A DNA stretch of 9,516 bases. Source: Acidimicrobiales bacterium (GTDB lineage Bacteria; Actinomycetota; Acidimicrobiia; Acidimicrobiales; RAAP-2). The stretch spans positions 1 to 9,516 of the forward strand of contig JADGOF010000058.1 of assembly GCA_017883105.1 (NCBI GenBank), read 5' to 3'. Position numbers and translations under genes: made by a program. Shown here piece after piece: positions 1-6,444 of this stretch. A model generated the notes under the pieces. The model searched no databases. It saw only the letters and a program-made list of their open reading frames with translations, and had not been told where the DNA came from. The first letter of the stretch is position 1, and every line of letters begins with the position of its first letter.

Positions 1-528
1 CTCATCGAACCCTTCGGCACGACGACCCTGCCCGCGGCCTCCTCGGTGGGTCAGTTCATCGTGCTCAGCGACGGGTCGCTCCACTATTCGTACGCCGCCA
101 ACAGGTGGGTTCCCCTGACCAACGGCATCGTGCCGATCGCTCCGGTGCGGGTCATCAACACGGTCGCCGGCACGGGGGGGATCACCGGGCCGCTGGTACC
201 GGGTGCGACGGTGCACACCTCGTCGGCAATCGCCGGAACCAACGGAATCCCCGCGCAGGCCATCGGTATCGTGGGCAACTTCGCCATCTCCGGTGTCAGC
301 GGTGCCCTGCTCAACGGTTTCGGGGTGGCGACCATCTTCCCCGCGGGGGCCGCCACACCGGCAACGGCCAACATCAACGCCGGAGCCGGATGCTTCGCGA
401 TCTCGAACTCGGTGACCGTCGGTTTCGGATCCGGCGGCAACGCCGGCAAACTCGCCATCGTCTGGGGCGGCGGCGGCGCGGTTCCCCATGCACAGGCCTT
501 CTTCGACGTCACCGGCTACATCCTGTAG
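1..528 (+). CDS. C-terminal fragment of a probably secreted surface protein with a DVTGY-type beta-sandwich domain
   Basis: The reading frame is open from the first base, so the gene begins outside the window; the GTG at 46 is probably internal. The visible 175 residues run from a short segment (LSDGSLHYSYAANRWVPL) into PVRVINTVAGTGGITGPLVPG, and the protein ends in FFDVTGYIL followed by TAG. The pattern 'PxRVxDTR..GG.. LxPG .. AxFDVTGYF' is a recurring beta-rich, Gly/Ala/Thr/Val-rich domain at the ends of actinobacterial extracellular proteins; here the usual DTR is INTV. Composition is low in charge and rich in small residues, as expected for an exported beta-sandwich. There is one cysteine (in GAGCFAIS) and no visible catalytic motif. 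The signal peptide and any enzymatic domain would lie upstream, so the role cannot be stated. It is separated from the next gene by about 300 bp and is probably unrelated to it. Confidence 0.75.
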   Translation, partial: LIEPFGTTTLPAASSVGQFIVLSDGSLHYSYAANRWVPLTNGIVPIAPVRVINTVAGTGGITGPLVPGATVHTSSAIAGTNGIPAQAIGIVGNFAISGVSGALLNGFGVATIFPAGAATPATANINAGAGCFAISNSVTVGFGSGGNAGKLAIVWGGGGAVPHAQAFFDVTGYIL

Positions 529-825
529 GCAGCGGGCCCAGCTCTCGGCATCGTTCGGGGGATAGTTCTTTTCGGGGACCGCGAGGCGGCCACTTCGGCG
601 TGGCGGCTGGATCCGCCACCCAGGGAAGTCATCGGGCAGCGGATCGGCCAAGGCCGCGCTACTCGGAGGCCCGCGTCCCGCCCGGGATGGACCGCGTCAC
701 CACAATCTCTCCGGTACGCGATCCCATCATCGAACGGAGACTGCCTGCGGCCCCGGCCGGGGATATGCGAGGCTGCTGGGAAGCTCGAAAAACGATCCCC
801 GAAGGCAGACGAAGGGCGGGCTCGC
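529..825. other. Intergenic region upstream of the ABC exporter
   Basis: This stretch of about 300 bases has no convincing gene on either strand. I see no strong hairpin plus T-run terminator after the surface-protein gene, only two TTCGGGG copies near 554 and 572. The one clear structural element is the perfect 12-bp palindrome CCCCGGCCGGGG at 751-762, 63 bp before the ATPase start. No convincing -35/-10 pair was found. The promoter of the ABC exporter presumably lies here. There is no ATACCCC-type site like those at 4286 and 8764. Confidence 0.6.
751..762. repeat. 12-bp perfect palindrome before the ABC exporter
   Basis: CCCCGGCCGGGG reads the same on both strands and lies between the surface-protein gene and the ATPase start at 826. 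It could be an operator half of a symmetric regulator, or chance in GC-rich DNA. It lacks the A/T flanks (ATA...TAT) of the three palindromes farther right, so I do not group it with them. Confidence 0.3.
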
Positions 826-1596
826 ATGGTGGTCACCAACCAGACATCGAGCGAGGCGCAGGCAGCGCCTGCCCCTCCTGCAGCACGCGCCGTTGATCTC
901 GTCAAGACCTATGGGATGGGCGACGCCGTGGTCCACGCGCTGGACGGCATCAACGTCGAGTTCGAGCGTGGACGCTTCACCGCGGTGATGGGTCCATCGG
1001 GCTCGGGAAAGTCGACGCTCATGCACTGCATGGCCGGATTGGACACCCCGACATCCGGCCACACGTTCATCGGAGACGAGGAGATCGGGCTGCTGGACGA
1101 CGCCGGCCTGACCCAGATGCGCCGAGACCGAATCGGCTTCGTCTTCCAGTCGTTCAACCTCGTCCCCACGTTGACGGCCGGCGAGAACATCACGCTTCCG
1201 GCCGATCTGGCGGGTGCAAAGATTGACCGGGAGTGGTTCGAGTTCCTCGTCGGCCAGTTGGCGATCGGTGATCGGCTCTCTCACCGTCCAAGTGAAATGT
1301 CCGGCGGCCAGCAACAGCGTGTTGCCTGTGCCCGGGCACTCATCCGTCGACCCGATCTCATCTTTGCCGACGAGCCAACCGGCAATCTCGACTCGAACTC
1401 GTCCACCGAAATGCTCACGTTTCTGCGCCGGTCGGTGACGGAGTTCGGCCAGTCCATCGTCATGGTCACCCACGACGCCCGGGGAGCAGCATTTGCCGAC
1501 CGGGTCGTCTTCTTGGCCGATGGACAGGTCGTCGGCGAGGTCTACTCTCCCTCCGCAGAAACGGTCCTCGACCAGATGAAGAGGCTCAGCGGCTGA
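826..1596 (+). CDS. ABC transporter ATP-binding protein (MacB/LolD-type)
   Basis: A 256-residue ATPase that powers the permease encoded directly downstream. All nucleotide-binding motifs are intact: Walker A GPSGSGKST (residues 56-64), Q-loop FVFQSFNLVPTLTA (Q108), signature MSGGQQQRVACARAL (158-172), Walker B LIFADEPTGNLD (178-189, catalytic E183), and H-switch VTHD (H216). The FQSFNLVPTLTAGENI and DEPTGNLDS wording is typical of the MacB/LolD/FtsE branch that pairs with FtsX-type permeases. The first ~20 residues are an Ala/Pro-rich extension before the nucleotide-binding domain. The ATG at 826 has AAGGG at 812-816 as a modest ribosome-binding site. The stop is 1 bp from the permease start, so the two are surely co-transcribed and probably translationally coupled. 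The substrate is unknown: the family includes lipoprotein releasers, macrolide exporters and antimicrobial-peptide pumps. Confidence 0.96.
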   Translation: MVVTNQTSSEAQAAPAPPAARAVDLVKTYGMGDAVVHALDGINVEFERGRFTAVMGPSGSGKSTLMHCMAGLDTPTSGHTFIGDEEIGLLDDAGLTQMRRDRIGFVFQSFNLVPTLTAGENITLPADLAGAKIDREWFEFLVGQLAIGDRLSHRPSEMSGGQQQRVACARALIRRPDLIFADEPTGNLDSNSSTEMLTFLRRSVTEFGQSIVMVTHDARGAAFADRVVFLADGQVVGEVYSPSAETVLDQMKRLSG

Positions 1597-1597
1597 G

Positions 1598-4132
1598 ATG
1601 TGGAAAGTCACCGTCAAGGGCCTCCTGGCCCACAAACTGAGGCTCGTGCTGACTGCACTCGCCATTGTGCTCGGCGTGACGTTCGTCTCGGGGACCTTGG
1701 TCCTGACGGACACCCTGCACAACACCTTCACCACCCTGTTCGGGCACATCTACCAGAACATCGATTTCGAGATTCGCGGCAAGGCGGCCTTTGCCGACAA
1801 CGGGACTGGCGGTGCCGTGCGAAAGCCGATCCCCCAGTCGATCCTCGCCAATGTTCGCGCTGTCCCGGGCGTGGCCTATGCCGAAGGAACCGCCGGTGGG
1901 TACGCACAGTTCGTCTCCTCCACTAGCAAGGCGATCAGCACGGGAGGCGCACCCACTATCGGGCTGTCGTTCGATCCCAACCCGCAGCTCTCGGCACTCC
2001 AGTTGGCCGCCGGCACGGCCCCCAAGACACCGAACCAGGTGGTGATGGACGAGGGGACCGCACGCAAGTACCACTTCGAAGTGGGCCAGCACGTGCGGAT
2101 CCTGCTCGCCGGGCCTCCGCAGACCTTCACCATTGTCGGGATCGTGAGATTCGGGACAGCTGACAATCTCGCCGGGGCGACGCTTGCCGCGTTCGACCTA
2201 CCCACCGCCCAGCATCTGTTCGGGCTCACTGGGCGCTACAACGCCATCGATGTTCTCGCTCGACCGGGGACCGCCAAGGCGGGCCTGGAACACGCGATCG
2301 CCAAAATCCTCCCACCCGGGGTTGAGGTGGTCACCGGCCAGACTGTGGCGAATGAACAATCGAGCGCCATCAATCAGGCCCTGTCGTTCTTCTCGACGGC
2401 GCTGTTGGTCTTTGCGTTCATCTCTCTGTTCGTCGGTGGATTCACGATATTCAACACGTTCTCCATCATCGTCGGTCAGCGCACCCGCGAGCTTGCGCTC
2501 TTGCGGGTCGTGGGGGCGAGCCGACGACAGGTGTTCCGTTCCGTGCTGGTCGAAGCCTCCATCGTCGGGCTTGTCGCCTCGTTGGTGGGCCTCGGGCTCG
2601 GCGTGCTGGCGGCCATGGGCCTGGAGGCCCTGCTCAAGGGATTTGGAATCACGCTGCCCTCGGGGCCACTTGTCTTCGAAACCCGCACCGTCGTTGCCGC
2701 TATCGCCGTCGGCGTCGGCGTGACGGTGGTGTCTGCGATCAGCCCGGCCCGTCGAGCCGTGCAGATCCCGCCGGTGGCGGCACTTGGTGACCACCGGGGT
2801 GACCAGAGGGAATCGATGCGCAGGCGGATCTACGCCGGCAGCATCGTCGCTCTGCTCGGCATCGCGGTACTTGCTCTCGGATTGACCAAACCGGCGATCC
2901 AGTTGGTGGGCCTGGGCGCAGTCGCCGTCTTCATCGGCGCCGGGATGCTCGCTCCCGTGGTGGCCCGCCCGATGGCGAGCGTTCTCGGGCGTCCACTGGC
3001 CGGCATACTCGGAATCTCGGGCAAGTTGGGACGTGAGAACTCGATGCGGAGCCCTCGCCGGACTGCCCAGACGTCCTCTGCTCTCATGGTCGGCCTCGCC
3101 CTCGTCTCCACGATCGCCGTGTTCGGCGCGTCGGTCTCCAAGTCGGCGACGAGCAGCGTCGACAATGCGGTCAACGCGGACTACATCATCACCAATTCCG
3201 GCGCCGGCGCCGCTGGATTCAGCGGTTCCGTCGCCGCGGCGGCAGCACATGTGCCAGGTGTCACTGCCGTGTCGACCGTCTACAACGGGACGTTCGAATT
3301 CCGACACTCGCTGAAGGCCTTGACGGCCGTCTCTCCCGATCACCTGTCGGAGACGGTCATCCTGCGAATGGATTCCGGATCAGGGGCGCCCGCGCTGGCG
3401 GCCGGGGAGTTGCTCGTCGACACGACGACGGCGAACACCGACCACCTCTCCGTCGGTTCTGTCGTGCCGGTGAAGTTCGCGGAGACCGGGAGCTCGACCA
3501 TGCGTATCGGCGGGATCTTCAAGGCCAATGCTCTGCGCGGCAGCTTCGTTGCCGGCGACTCCTTCTTCCTCTCCAATTTCAACAATCCCTTGCCGGTCGC
3601 CGTCCTGCTCCGTACTGACAGTGGCGCCAGCAAGGCCGGAACGGCTGCCGTGGGTGGCAGGCTCTCGGCCTACGCCAATCTCAAGATCCAGACTCGGGCC
3701 GAATTCGAGAACACCCAACAGATGCAGGTGAACCAGTTGCTCGGACTGATCTACGCGCTGTTGGCCCTGGCCATTCTCATCGCCCTCATCGGCATCGTGA
3801 ACACGCTCATGCTTTCGGTCTTCGAGCGTACCCACGAGATCGGACTGCTCCGGGCCATCGGTATGAGGCGGCGCCAGGTCCGGGCAATGATCCGGTCGGA
3901 GGCCGTGATCCTGTCGCTGTTCGGTGCCATCGTGGGCGTCCTGATCGGGACCGCCCTGGGTGTGGCGTTCGCCTCCTCGCTGAAACAACAAGGGATCACC
4001 GACCTGGTCGTGCCCTTCGCCAGTCTGGTCACCTTTCTGGCCATCGCCGCCCTGCTGGGCCTTGGTGCCGCTTCCTGGCCCGCCCGTCGGGCGGCGAAAC
4101 TCGACGTGTTGGCGGCCATTGCTGCGGAGTGA
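1598..4132 (+). CDS. ABC transporter permease, double FtsX domain
   Basis: An 844-residue membrane partner of the preceding ATPase. I count about ten hydrophobic segments: ~13-35, 264-290, 318-346, 363-385, 411-430, 432-455, 492-512, 713-740, 768-792 and 806-828. Two FtsX-type cores are visible. The first has TIFNTFSIIVGQRTRELALLRVVGASRRQV-like wording near 283-311 and ends SPARRAVQIPPVAAL. The second has IVNTLMLSVFERTHEIGLLRAIGMRRRQV-like wording near 733-761 and ends WPARRAAKLDVLAAIA. Each is preceded by a large extracytoplasmic, MacB-periplasmic-like region (~36-263 and ~513-712), rich in Val/Thr/Gly. This duplicated, ~840-residue architecture is common in Actinobacteria and differs from the four-helix MacB. 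The family acts by mechanotransmission, moving lipids, lipoproteins or peptides at the outer face of the membrane. The cargo here is not evident. The start is fixed by the 1-bp junction with the ATPase gene. Confidence 0.95.
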   Translation: MWKVTVKGLLAHKLRLVLTALAIVLGVTFVSGTLVLTDTLHNTFTTLFGHIYQNIDFEIRGKAAFADNGTGGAVRKPIPQSILANVRAVPGVAYAEGTAGGYAQFVSSTSKAISTGGAPTIGLSFDPNPQLSALQLAAGTAPKTPNQVVMDEGTARKYHFEVGQHVRILLAGPPQTFTIVGIVRFGTADNLAGATLAAFDLPTAQHLFGLTGRYNAIDVLARPGTAKAGLEHAIAKILPPGVEVVTGQTVANEQSSAINQALSFFSTALLVFAFISLFVGGFTIFNTFSIIVGQRTRELALLRVVGASRRQVFRSVLVEASIVGLVASLVGLGLGVLAAMGLEALLKGFGITLPSGPLVFETRTVVAAIAVGVGVTVVSAISPARRAVQIPPVAALGDHRGDQRESMRRRIYAGSIVALLGIAVLALGLTKPAIQLVGLGAVAVFIGAGMLAPVVARPMASVLGRPLAGILGISGKLGRENSMRSPRRTAQTSSALMVGLALVSTIAVFGASVSKSATSSVDNAVNADYIITNSGAGAAGFSGSVAAAAAHVPGVTAVSTVYNGTFEFRHSLKALTAVSPDHLSETVILRMDSGSGAPALAAGELLVDTTTANTDHLSVGSVVPVKFAETGSSTMRIGGIFKANALRGSFVAGDSFFLSNFNNPLPVAVLLRTDSGASKAGTAAVGGRLSAYANLKIQTRAEFENTQQMQVNQLLGLIYALLALAILIALIGIVNTLMLSVFERTHEIGLLRAIGMRRRQVRAMIRSEAVILSLFGAIVGVLIGTALGVAFASSLKQQGITDLVVPFASLVTFLAIAALLGLGAASWPARRAAKLDVLAAIAAE

Positions 4133-4281
4133 GAAGCAGGGGCGGTCCGGGTGGATCGCGCGGGCCCGTGTCTGCCCACAGAGGGGATTGCCGATTCCGG
4201 GAGATCGTGAGCGGATCCGGGCCGTCGACCATCGCTGCGTGTTGCCGTTGGGGAATACGCGAGGCTCCAGCTCTGTTTGTG

Positions 4282-4287
4282 TAGGAT
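4282..4287 (+). promoter_or_regulatory. Candidate -10 element of the methyltransferase unit
   Basis: TAGGAT fits the TANNNT actinobacterial -10 pattern and overlaps the left edge of the palindrome at 4286-4301, so a bound repressor would block RNA polymerase. No good -35 hexamer lies 16-19 bp upstream (4259-4264 is GCGAGG). A rival reading is TTTGTG (4276-4281) with TATAAA (4299-4304) at 17-bp spacing, but that would leave almost no leader and put transcription start downstream of the strong Shine-Dalgarno. The call rests mainly on position. Confidence 0.35.
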
Positions 4288-4301
4288 ACCCCTCGGGGTA
4301 T
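4286..4301. promoter_or_regulatory. CsoR-family-like operator palindrome (site 1)
   Basis: ATACCCC-TC-GGGGTAT is a perfect 7-2-7 inverted repeat ending one base before the Shine-Dalgarno of the downstream ORF and overlapping a candidate -10 box. A/T-flanked C-tract/G-tract palindromes of this form are the known operator type of the CsoR/CstR/RicR family of copper- or persulfide-sensing repressors. Two close relatives occur before the MMPL gene at 8764-8779 and 8799-8814. Identification is by pattern; the repressor gene is not in the window, and CsoR (copper) and CstR (sulfur) sites cannot be told apart by eye. Confidence 0.75.
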
Positions 4302-4309
4302 AAAGGAGG
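4302..4309 (+). promoter_or_regulatory. Strong Shine-Dalgarno of the 40-residue leader ORF
   Basis: AAAGGAGG lies 7 bases before ATG 4317 and is the best ribosome-binding site in the window. It directly abuts the operator palindrome. It shows that ribosomes are meant to load at the ATG at 4317 rather than first at the methyltransferase start 122 bases later. Confidence 0.75.
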
Positions 4310-4316
4310 AGTGGCC

Positions 4317-4439
4317 ATGGAGTACGCACGGTCTGCGCAGAGTCCTGTCGGACGAGGCCTGAGTGTCGTGCTCGGTGCCGCCAGTGTTTCGAGCGGTAGC
4401 CCGGCTGACCCGTCCGCTGGGATGGAGCCGTGGCGGTGA
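4317..4439 (+). CDS. 40-residue leader ORF, translationally coupled to the methyltransferase
   Basis: This short frame begins with ATG behind a near-perfect Shine-Dalgarno and encodes 40 residues, starting MEYARSAQSPVGRGLSVVLG and ending MEPWR. Its TGA (4437-4439) overlaps the ATG of the methyltransferase (4439-4441) as TGATG, a classic coupling arrangement. The middle (GLSVVLGAASVSSG) is mildly hydrophobic but short and weak for a membrane helix. There are no cysteine or histidine clusters that would suggest metal binding, and I recognise no family. It is either a real small protein of the regulated unit or a leader whose translation delivers ribosomes to a weak downstream start. I favour translation being real because of the ribosome-binding site and the junction; a function for the peptide is unproven. 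Confidence 0.5.
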   Translation: MEYARSAQSPVGRGLSVVLGAASVSSGSPADPSAGMEPWR

Positions 4440-5035
4440 TGGACGGTCGCGCCTGGGATGACCGCTATCGGGGATGTGAGTTGGTCTGGGGTTCGGGCCC
4501 CAATGGTTTCCTCGTGGAGGAAGTTGGCGGACTCGAGCCGGGGACGGCTTTGGACGTCGCGTGTGGTGAAGGCCGCAATGCGATATGGCTCGCCGAGCAA
4601 GGATGGCAAGTGACTGGCATCGACTTCTCGTCGGTCGCACTGGAGAAGGCCGCCCGGCTGGCAACGGAGCGGGGAGTGGCCGTCGAATGGGTACCCGGTG
4701 ACCTGGTTGGCTGGGAGCCTCCAAACCGCTATGACCTGGTGGTGGTGATGTATCTCCACCTGCCCTCTGAGATTCGAAGCCCGATCTTCACCCGACTGGC
4801 GCACTCGGTGGCTCACGGGGGAATGATGCTTGTGGTTGGCCACGACTTGTTGAACCTGAACGGAGGCTACGGCGGGCCGCAGGACCTCGCTGTTCTCTAC
4901 GGGCCGGCGGATGTGTCGCAAGACCTCAGCGGAGTACTGGAGATCGAGCGGGCGGAGAGCGTTCGTCGGCCGGTCGATACACCTGATGGCGCGGCGACGG
5001 CAATCGATGTCCTCGTGCGCGGACGAAGGGCGTGA
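4439..5035 (+). CDS. Class I SAM-dependent methyltransferase (TehB/thiopurine-like)
   Basis: A 198-residue cytosolic methyltransferase, numbered from the ATG at 4439. Motif I is LDVACGEGRNA (38-48), the ribose-binding acid is D62 in GIDFS (60-64), a motif III-like aspartate is D88 (PGDL), and motif IV is YDLVVVMYLHLP (98-109). The opening AWDDRYRGCELVWGSGPN resembles small TehB/Tpm-like methyltransferases that act on small thiols, tellurite or similar acceptors. The C-terminal part (GHDLLNLNGGYGGPQD, 134-149) is typical of this subfamily. The acceptor is not deducible. Of two possible starts, GTG 4430 and ATG 4439, I prefer 4439: it overlaps the leader ORF stop (TGATG) and has GGAG at 4424-4427, 11 bases upstream. 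It is the first full-size gene behind operator site 1 and is probably co-transcribed with the DUF302 and PIG-L genes. Confidence 0.9.
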   Translation: MDGRAWDDRYRGCELVWGSGPNGFLVEEVGGLEPGTALDVACGEGRNAIWLAEQGWQVTGIDFSSVALEKAARLATERGVAVEWVPGDLVGWEPPNRYDLVVVMYLHLPSEIRSPIFTRLAHSVAHGGMMLVVGHDLLNLNGGYGGPQDLAVLYGPADVSQDLSGVLEIERAESVRRPVDTPDGAATAIDVLVRGRRA

Positions 5036-5121
5036 CCTACTGCATCGAACATCACCGGGAAGCCGCAGCGGATGGCTATTCGATGGATGCGGTCCAGAGG
5101 ATGTTCATGAAGCTCGCGTGA
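5032..5121 (+). CDS. Possible 29-residue ORF in the methyltransferase-DUF302 gap
   Basis: A GTG at 5032 overlaps the methyltransferase TGA as GTGA and opens a 29-codon frame (VTYCIEHHREAAADGYSMDA... ending FMKLA). It has one Cys and two adjacent His near the N-terminus. Its TGA overlaps a further ATG (5121) as TGATG, which opens a 7-codon frame ending 2 bases before the DUF302 start. I see no homology and no Shine-Dalgarno. It may be a coupled mini-protein, a remnant, or chance; the overlaps are its only support. Confidence 0.2.
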   Translation: MTYCIEHHREAAADGYSMDAVQRMFMKLA

Positions 5122-5135
5122 TGAGAGTCCGGAAC

Positions 5136-5140
5136 AGGAG
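5136..5140 (+). promoter_or_regulatory. Shine-Dalgarno of the DUF302 gene
   Basis: AGGAG sits 6 bases before ATG 5147 and fixes that start for the DUF302 protein, showing independent ribosome loading after the 111-bp gap. Confidence 0.7.
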
Positions 5141-5146
5141 CTGACA

Positions 5147-5536
5147 ATGACCGTGCGATCAATCGACAAGGTGGTGCATCGACCCGTCGACCAGGCAGAG
5201 TCGGCTGTCCGCGTGGCGCTGGCCGCACAGGGATTCGGCGTGCTGACCGAGATCGACGTCGCTGCGACATTCGAGGCGAAGTTGGGTGTCTCGGGGCCGC
5301 CGCTCAAGATCCTCGGAGCATGCAACCCGGCGCTGGCACACCGAGCGATGGAGATCGACCCGTCCTCTGCTCTGCTACTCCCATGCAACGTGGTGCTTCG
5401 TGGGCAGGGCGAGGCGACGGAGATCTCGATCGCCGATCCGCGAGCGCTTATGGACGATCCGGCACTTGAAGAACTGGCTGAAGACGCGGCCGCTCGACTG
5501 ACTGCGGCCCTGGAATCATTGCCTGACAGCGAATGA
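5147..5536 (+). CDS. DUF302 domain protein
   Basis: A 129-residue soluble protein that is a single DUF302 domain at about its usual full length. Hallmarks are GFGVLTEIDV (29-38), the LGV segment (46-48), ILGACNPALAHRA (55-67) and LLLPCNVVL (76-84). The two cysteines, C59 and C80, lie in the most conserved blocks. DUF302 proteins have no firmly assigned reaction. They are small alpha/beta proteins and, as I recall, often sit beside CsoR-family regulators and sulfur- or metal-stress genes, which agrees with the operator at 4286. The domain is therefore a candidate binder or handler of a thiol/sulfur species or metal, but that is inference. It follows the methyltransferase after 111 bp and precedes the PIG-L gene by 22 bp (TTG start) or 64 bp (GTG start). 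Confidence 0.9.
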   Translation: MTVRSIDKVVHRPVDQAESAVRVALAAQGFGVLTEIDVAATFEAKLGVSGPPLKILGACNPALAHRAMEIDPSSALLLPCNVVLRGQGEATEISIADPRALMDDPALEELAEDAAARLTAALESLPDSE

Positions 5537-5558
5537 GGCGAATCGGACCGAGATTGGA

Positions 5559-6317
5559 TTGCAACCGGAGCATCGCCACAGCCGAGACAGCGCCCTCGCC
5601 GTGAGGCTGTCGAGGTACGGCTCCGATGGTGCCGATGGAACACCGCCTCCGGGGATTGGCCTCCGTTCGCTGGTTGCCGTGTGTGCCCACCCCGACGACG
5701 AGTCCTTTGGATTGGGCGCCGTCATCGATACTCTGTCTGGTCAGGGAGTCTCGACTGCGGTGCTCAGCTTCACCCGCGGCGAAGCTTCCACGCTGCATGG
5801 CACTGAGGGCGAACTTGGAGCGATTCGTGCCGATGAGTTCTGCGCCGCGGCCGATGTCTTGGGAGTCGCCAAGATACTGCTTCTGGACCACCCCGATGGT
5901 GGTGTGACAGACGTCGATCTTGGTGTCCTGGTTGAAGAGGTTGTCCGTTTTGCGTCGGCCGTCGGTGCTGACGGTCTTCTCGCTTTCGATGCGGGCGGGA
6001 TCACAGGTCATCCGGATCATCAGCGCGCCACCGAAGCCGCTCAATGTGCTGGCGGGCGTCTCGGTATTCCCGTACTCGCCTGGTCCATTCCCGCGGAGGT
6101 CGCCGAGTCCCTCAACGCCTCATTTGCCACCTCATTCGTCGGCTGCAGCGAGGACGAGGTGGACATCGTCCTACCTGTCGATCGCCGAACCCAGGCACGC
6201 GCCATTGCCTGTCACGCAAGCCAGTCGAACGACAATCCCGTGTTGTGGCGGCGCCTGCACCTGATGGGAGACATTGAGTGGCTTCGTTGGCTTCGGGAAC
6301 CTGGTCTTCCATCCTGA
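5559..6317 (+). CDS. PIG-L/LmbE family zinc deacetylase (MshB/Mca/BshB superfamily)
   Basis: A 252-residue protein with the two diagnostic motifs: AHPDDE (43-48) and GHPDH (150-154). By analogy with MshB, H44, D47 and H154 should bind zinc and D46 act as general base. RGEAST (73-78) and CHASQS (218-223) are further family landmarks. Members remove acetyl groups from GlcNAc conjugates (MshB, BshB, PIG-L) or cleave mycothiol S-conjugates (Mca). This protein is shorter than typical MshB or Mca (~290-300), so I do not assign either. It closes the rightward unit. The start is uncertain: TTG 5559 has no Shine-Dalgarno, and GTG 5601 would give 238 residues and overlaps the stop of a 23-codon mini-ORF (5533-5604) that itself overlaps the DUF302 stop. 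Both starts keep the whole catalytic domain. Confidence 0.88.
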   Translation: MQPEHRHSRDSALAVRLSRYGSDGADGTPPPGIGLRSLVAVCAHPDDESFGLGAVIDTLSGQGVSTAVLSFTRGEASTLHGTEGELGAIRADEFCAAADVLGVAKILLLDHPDGGVTDVDLGVLVEEVVRFASAVGADGLLAFDAGGITGHPDHQRATEAAQCAGGRLGIPVLAWSIPAEVAESLNASFATSFVGCSEDEVDIVLPVDRRTQARAIACHASQSNDNPVLWRRLHLMGDIEWLRWLREPGLPS

Positions 6318-6334
6318 GGACCGCCTATCCGCGC

Positions 6335-6396
6335 GGTCGCTGCGCGACCAAGGCCCCAAGCGCTGTTGCGCGATCATCTGGAGAGGTTCCTTGGTC
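6335..6396. terminator. Inverted repeats between convergent genes, possible terminator region
   Basis: In the 127-bp gap between the PIG-L stop (6317) and the MMPL stop (6445) there is a perfect 6-bp hairpin GGTCGC-TGC-GCGACC (6335-6349). A longer 8-bp inverted repeat pairs GACCAAGG (6346-6353) with CCTTGGTC (6389-6396). The two overlap and would compete. Neither is followed by a T-run, so classical intrinsic termination is not evident. Position between converging transcripts makes a stop or RNA-stabilising role plausible. Confidence 0.35.
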
Positions 6397-6444
6397 CATG
6401 GGGCAACGGTGAGGTTGCACCCACCCTGAGGCGATTCACCGGCG

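Noticed and set aside
105..896. Plus-strand frame of 263 codons overlapping the surface-protein end and the ATPase start
   Set aside because: Arg/Gly/His-rich product in another frame of a recognisable beta-sandwich domain; no ribosome-binding site or motif.
4133..4281. Terminator after the ABC permease
   Set aside because: GGATCC and CGGGCCCG palindromes are present, but no stable stem with a T-run could be drawn; nothing certain is seen here.
4299..4304. TATAAA as the -10 of the methyltransferase unit
   Set aside because: It would place transcription start beside or beyond the Shine-Dalgarno, wasting that strong site; TAGGAT at 4282 fits better.
3380..4921. Long minus-strand frame of 513 codons opposite the permease and methyltransferase
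   Set aside because: It runs across two well-supported genes and an operator-bearing intergenic region, has low-complexity composition and no recognisable domain.
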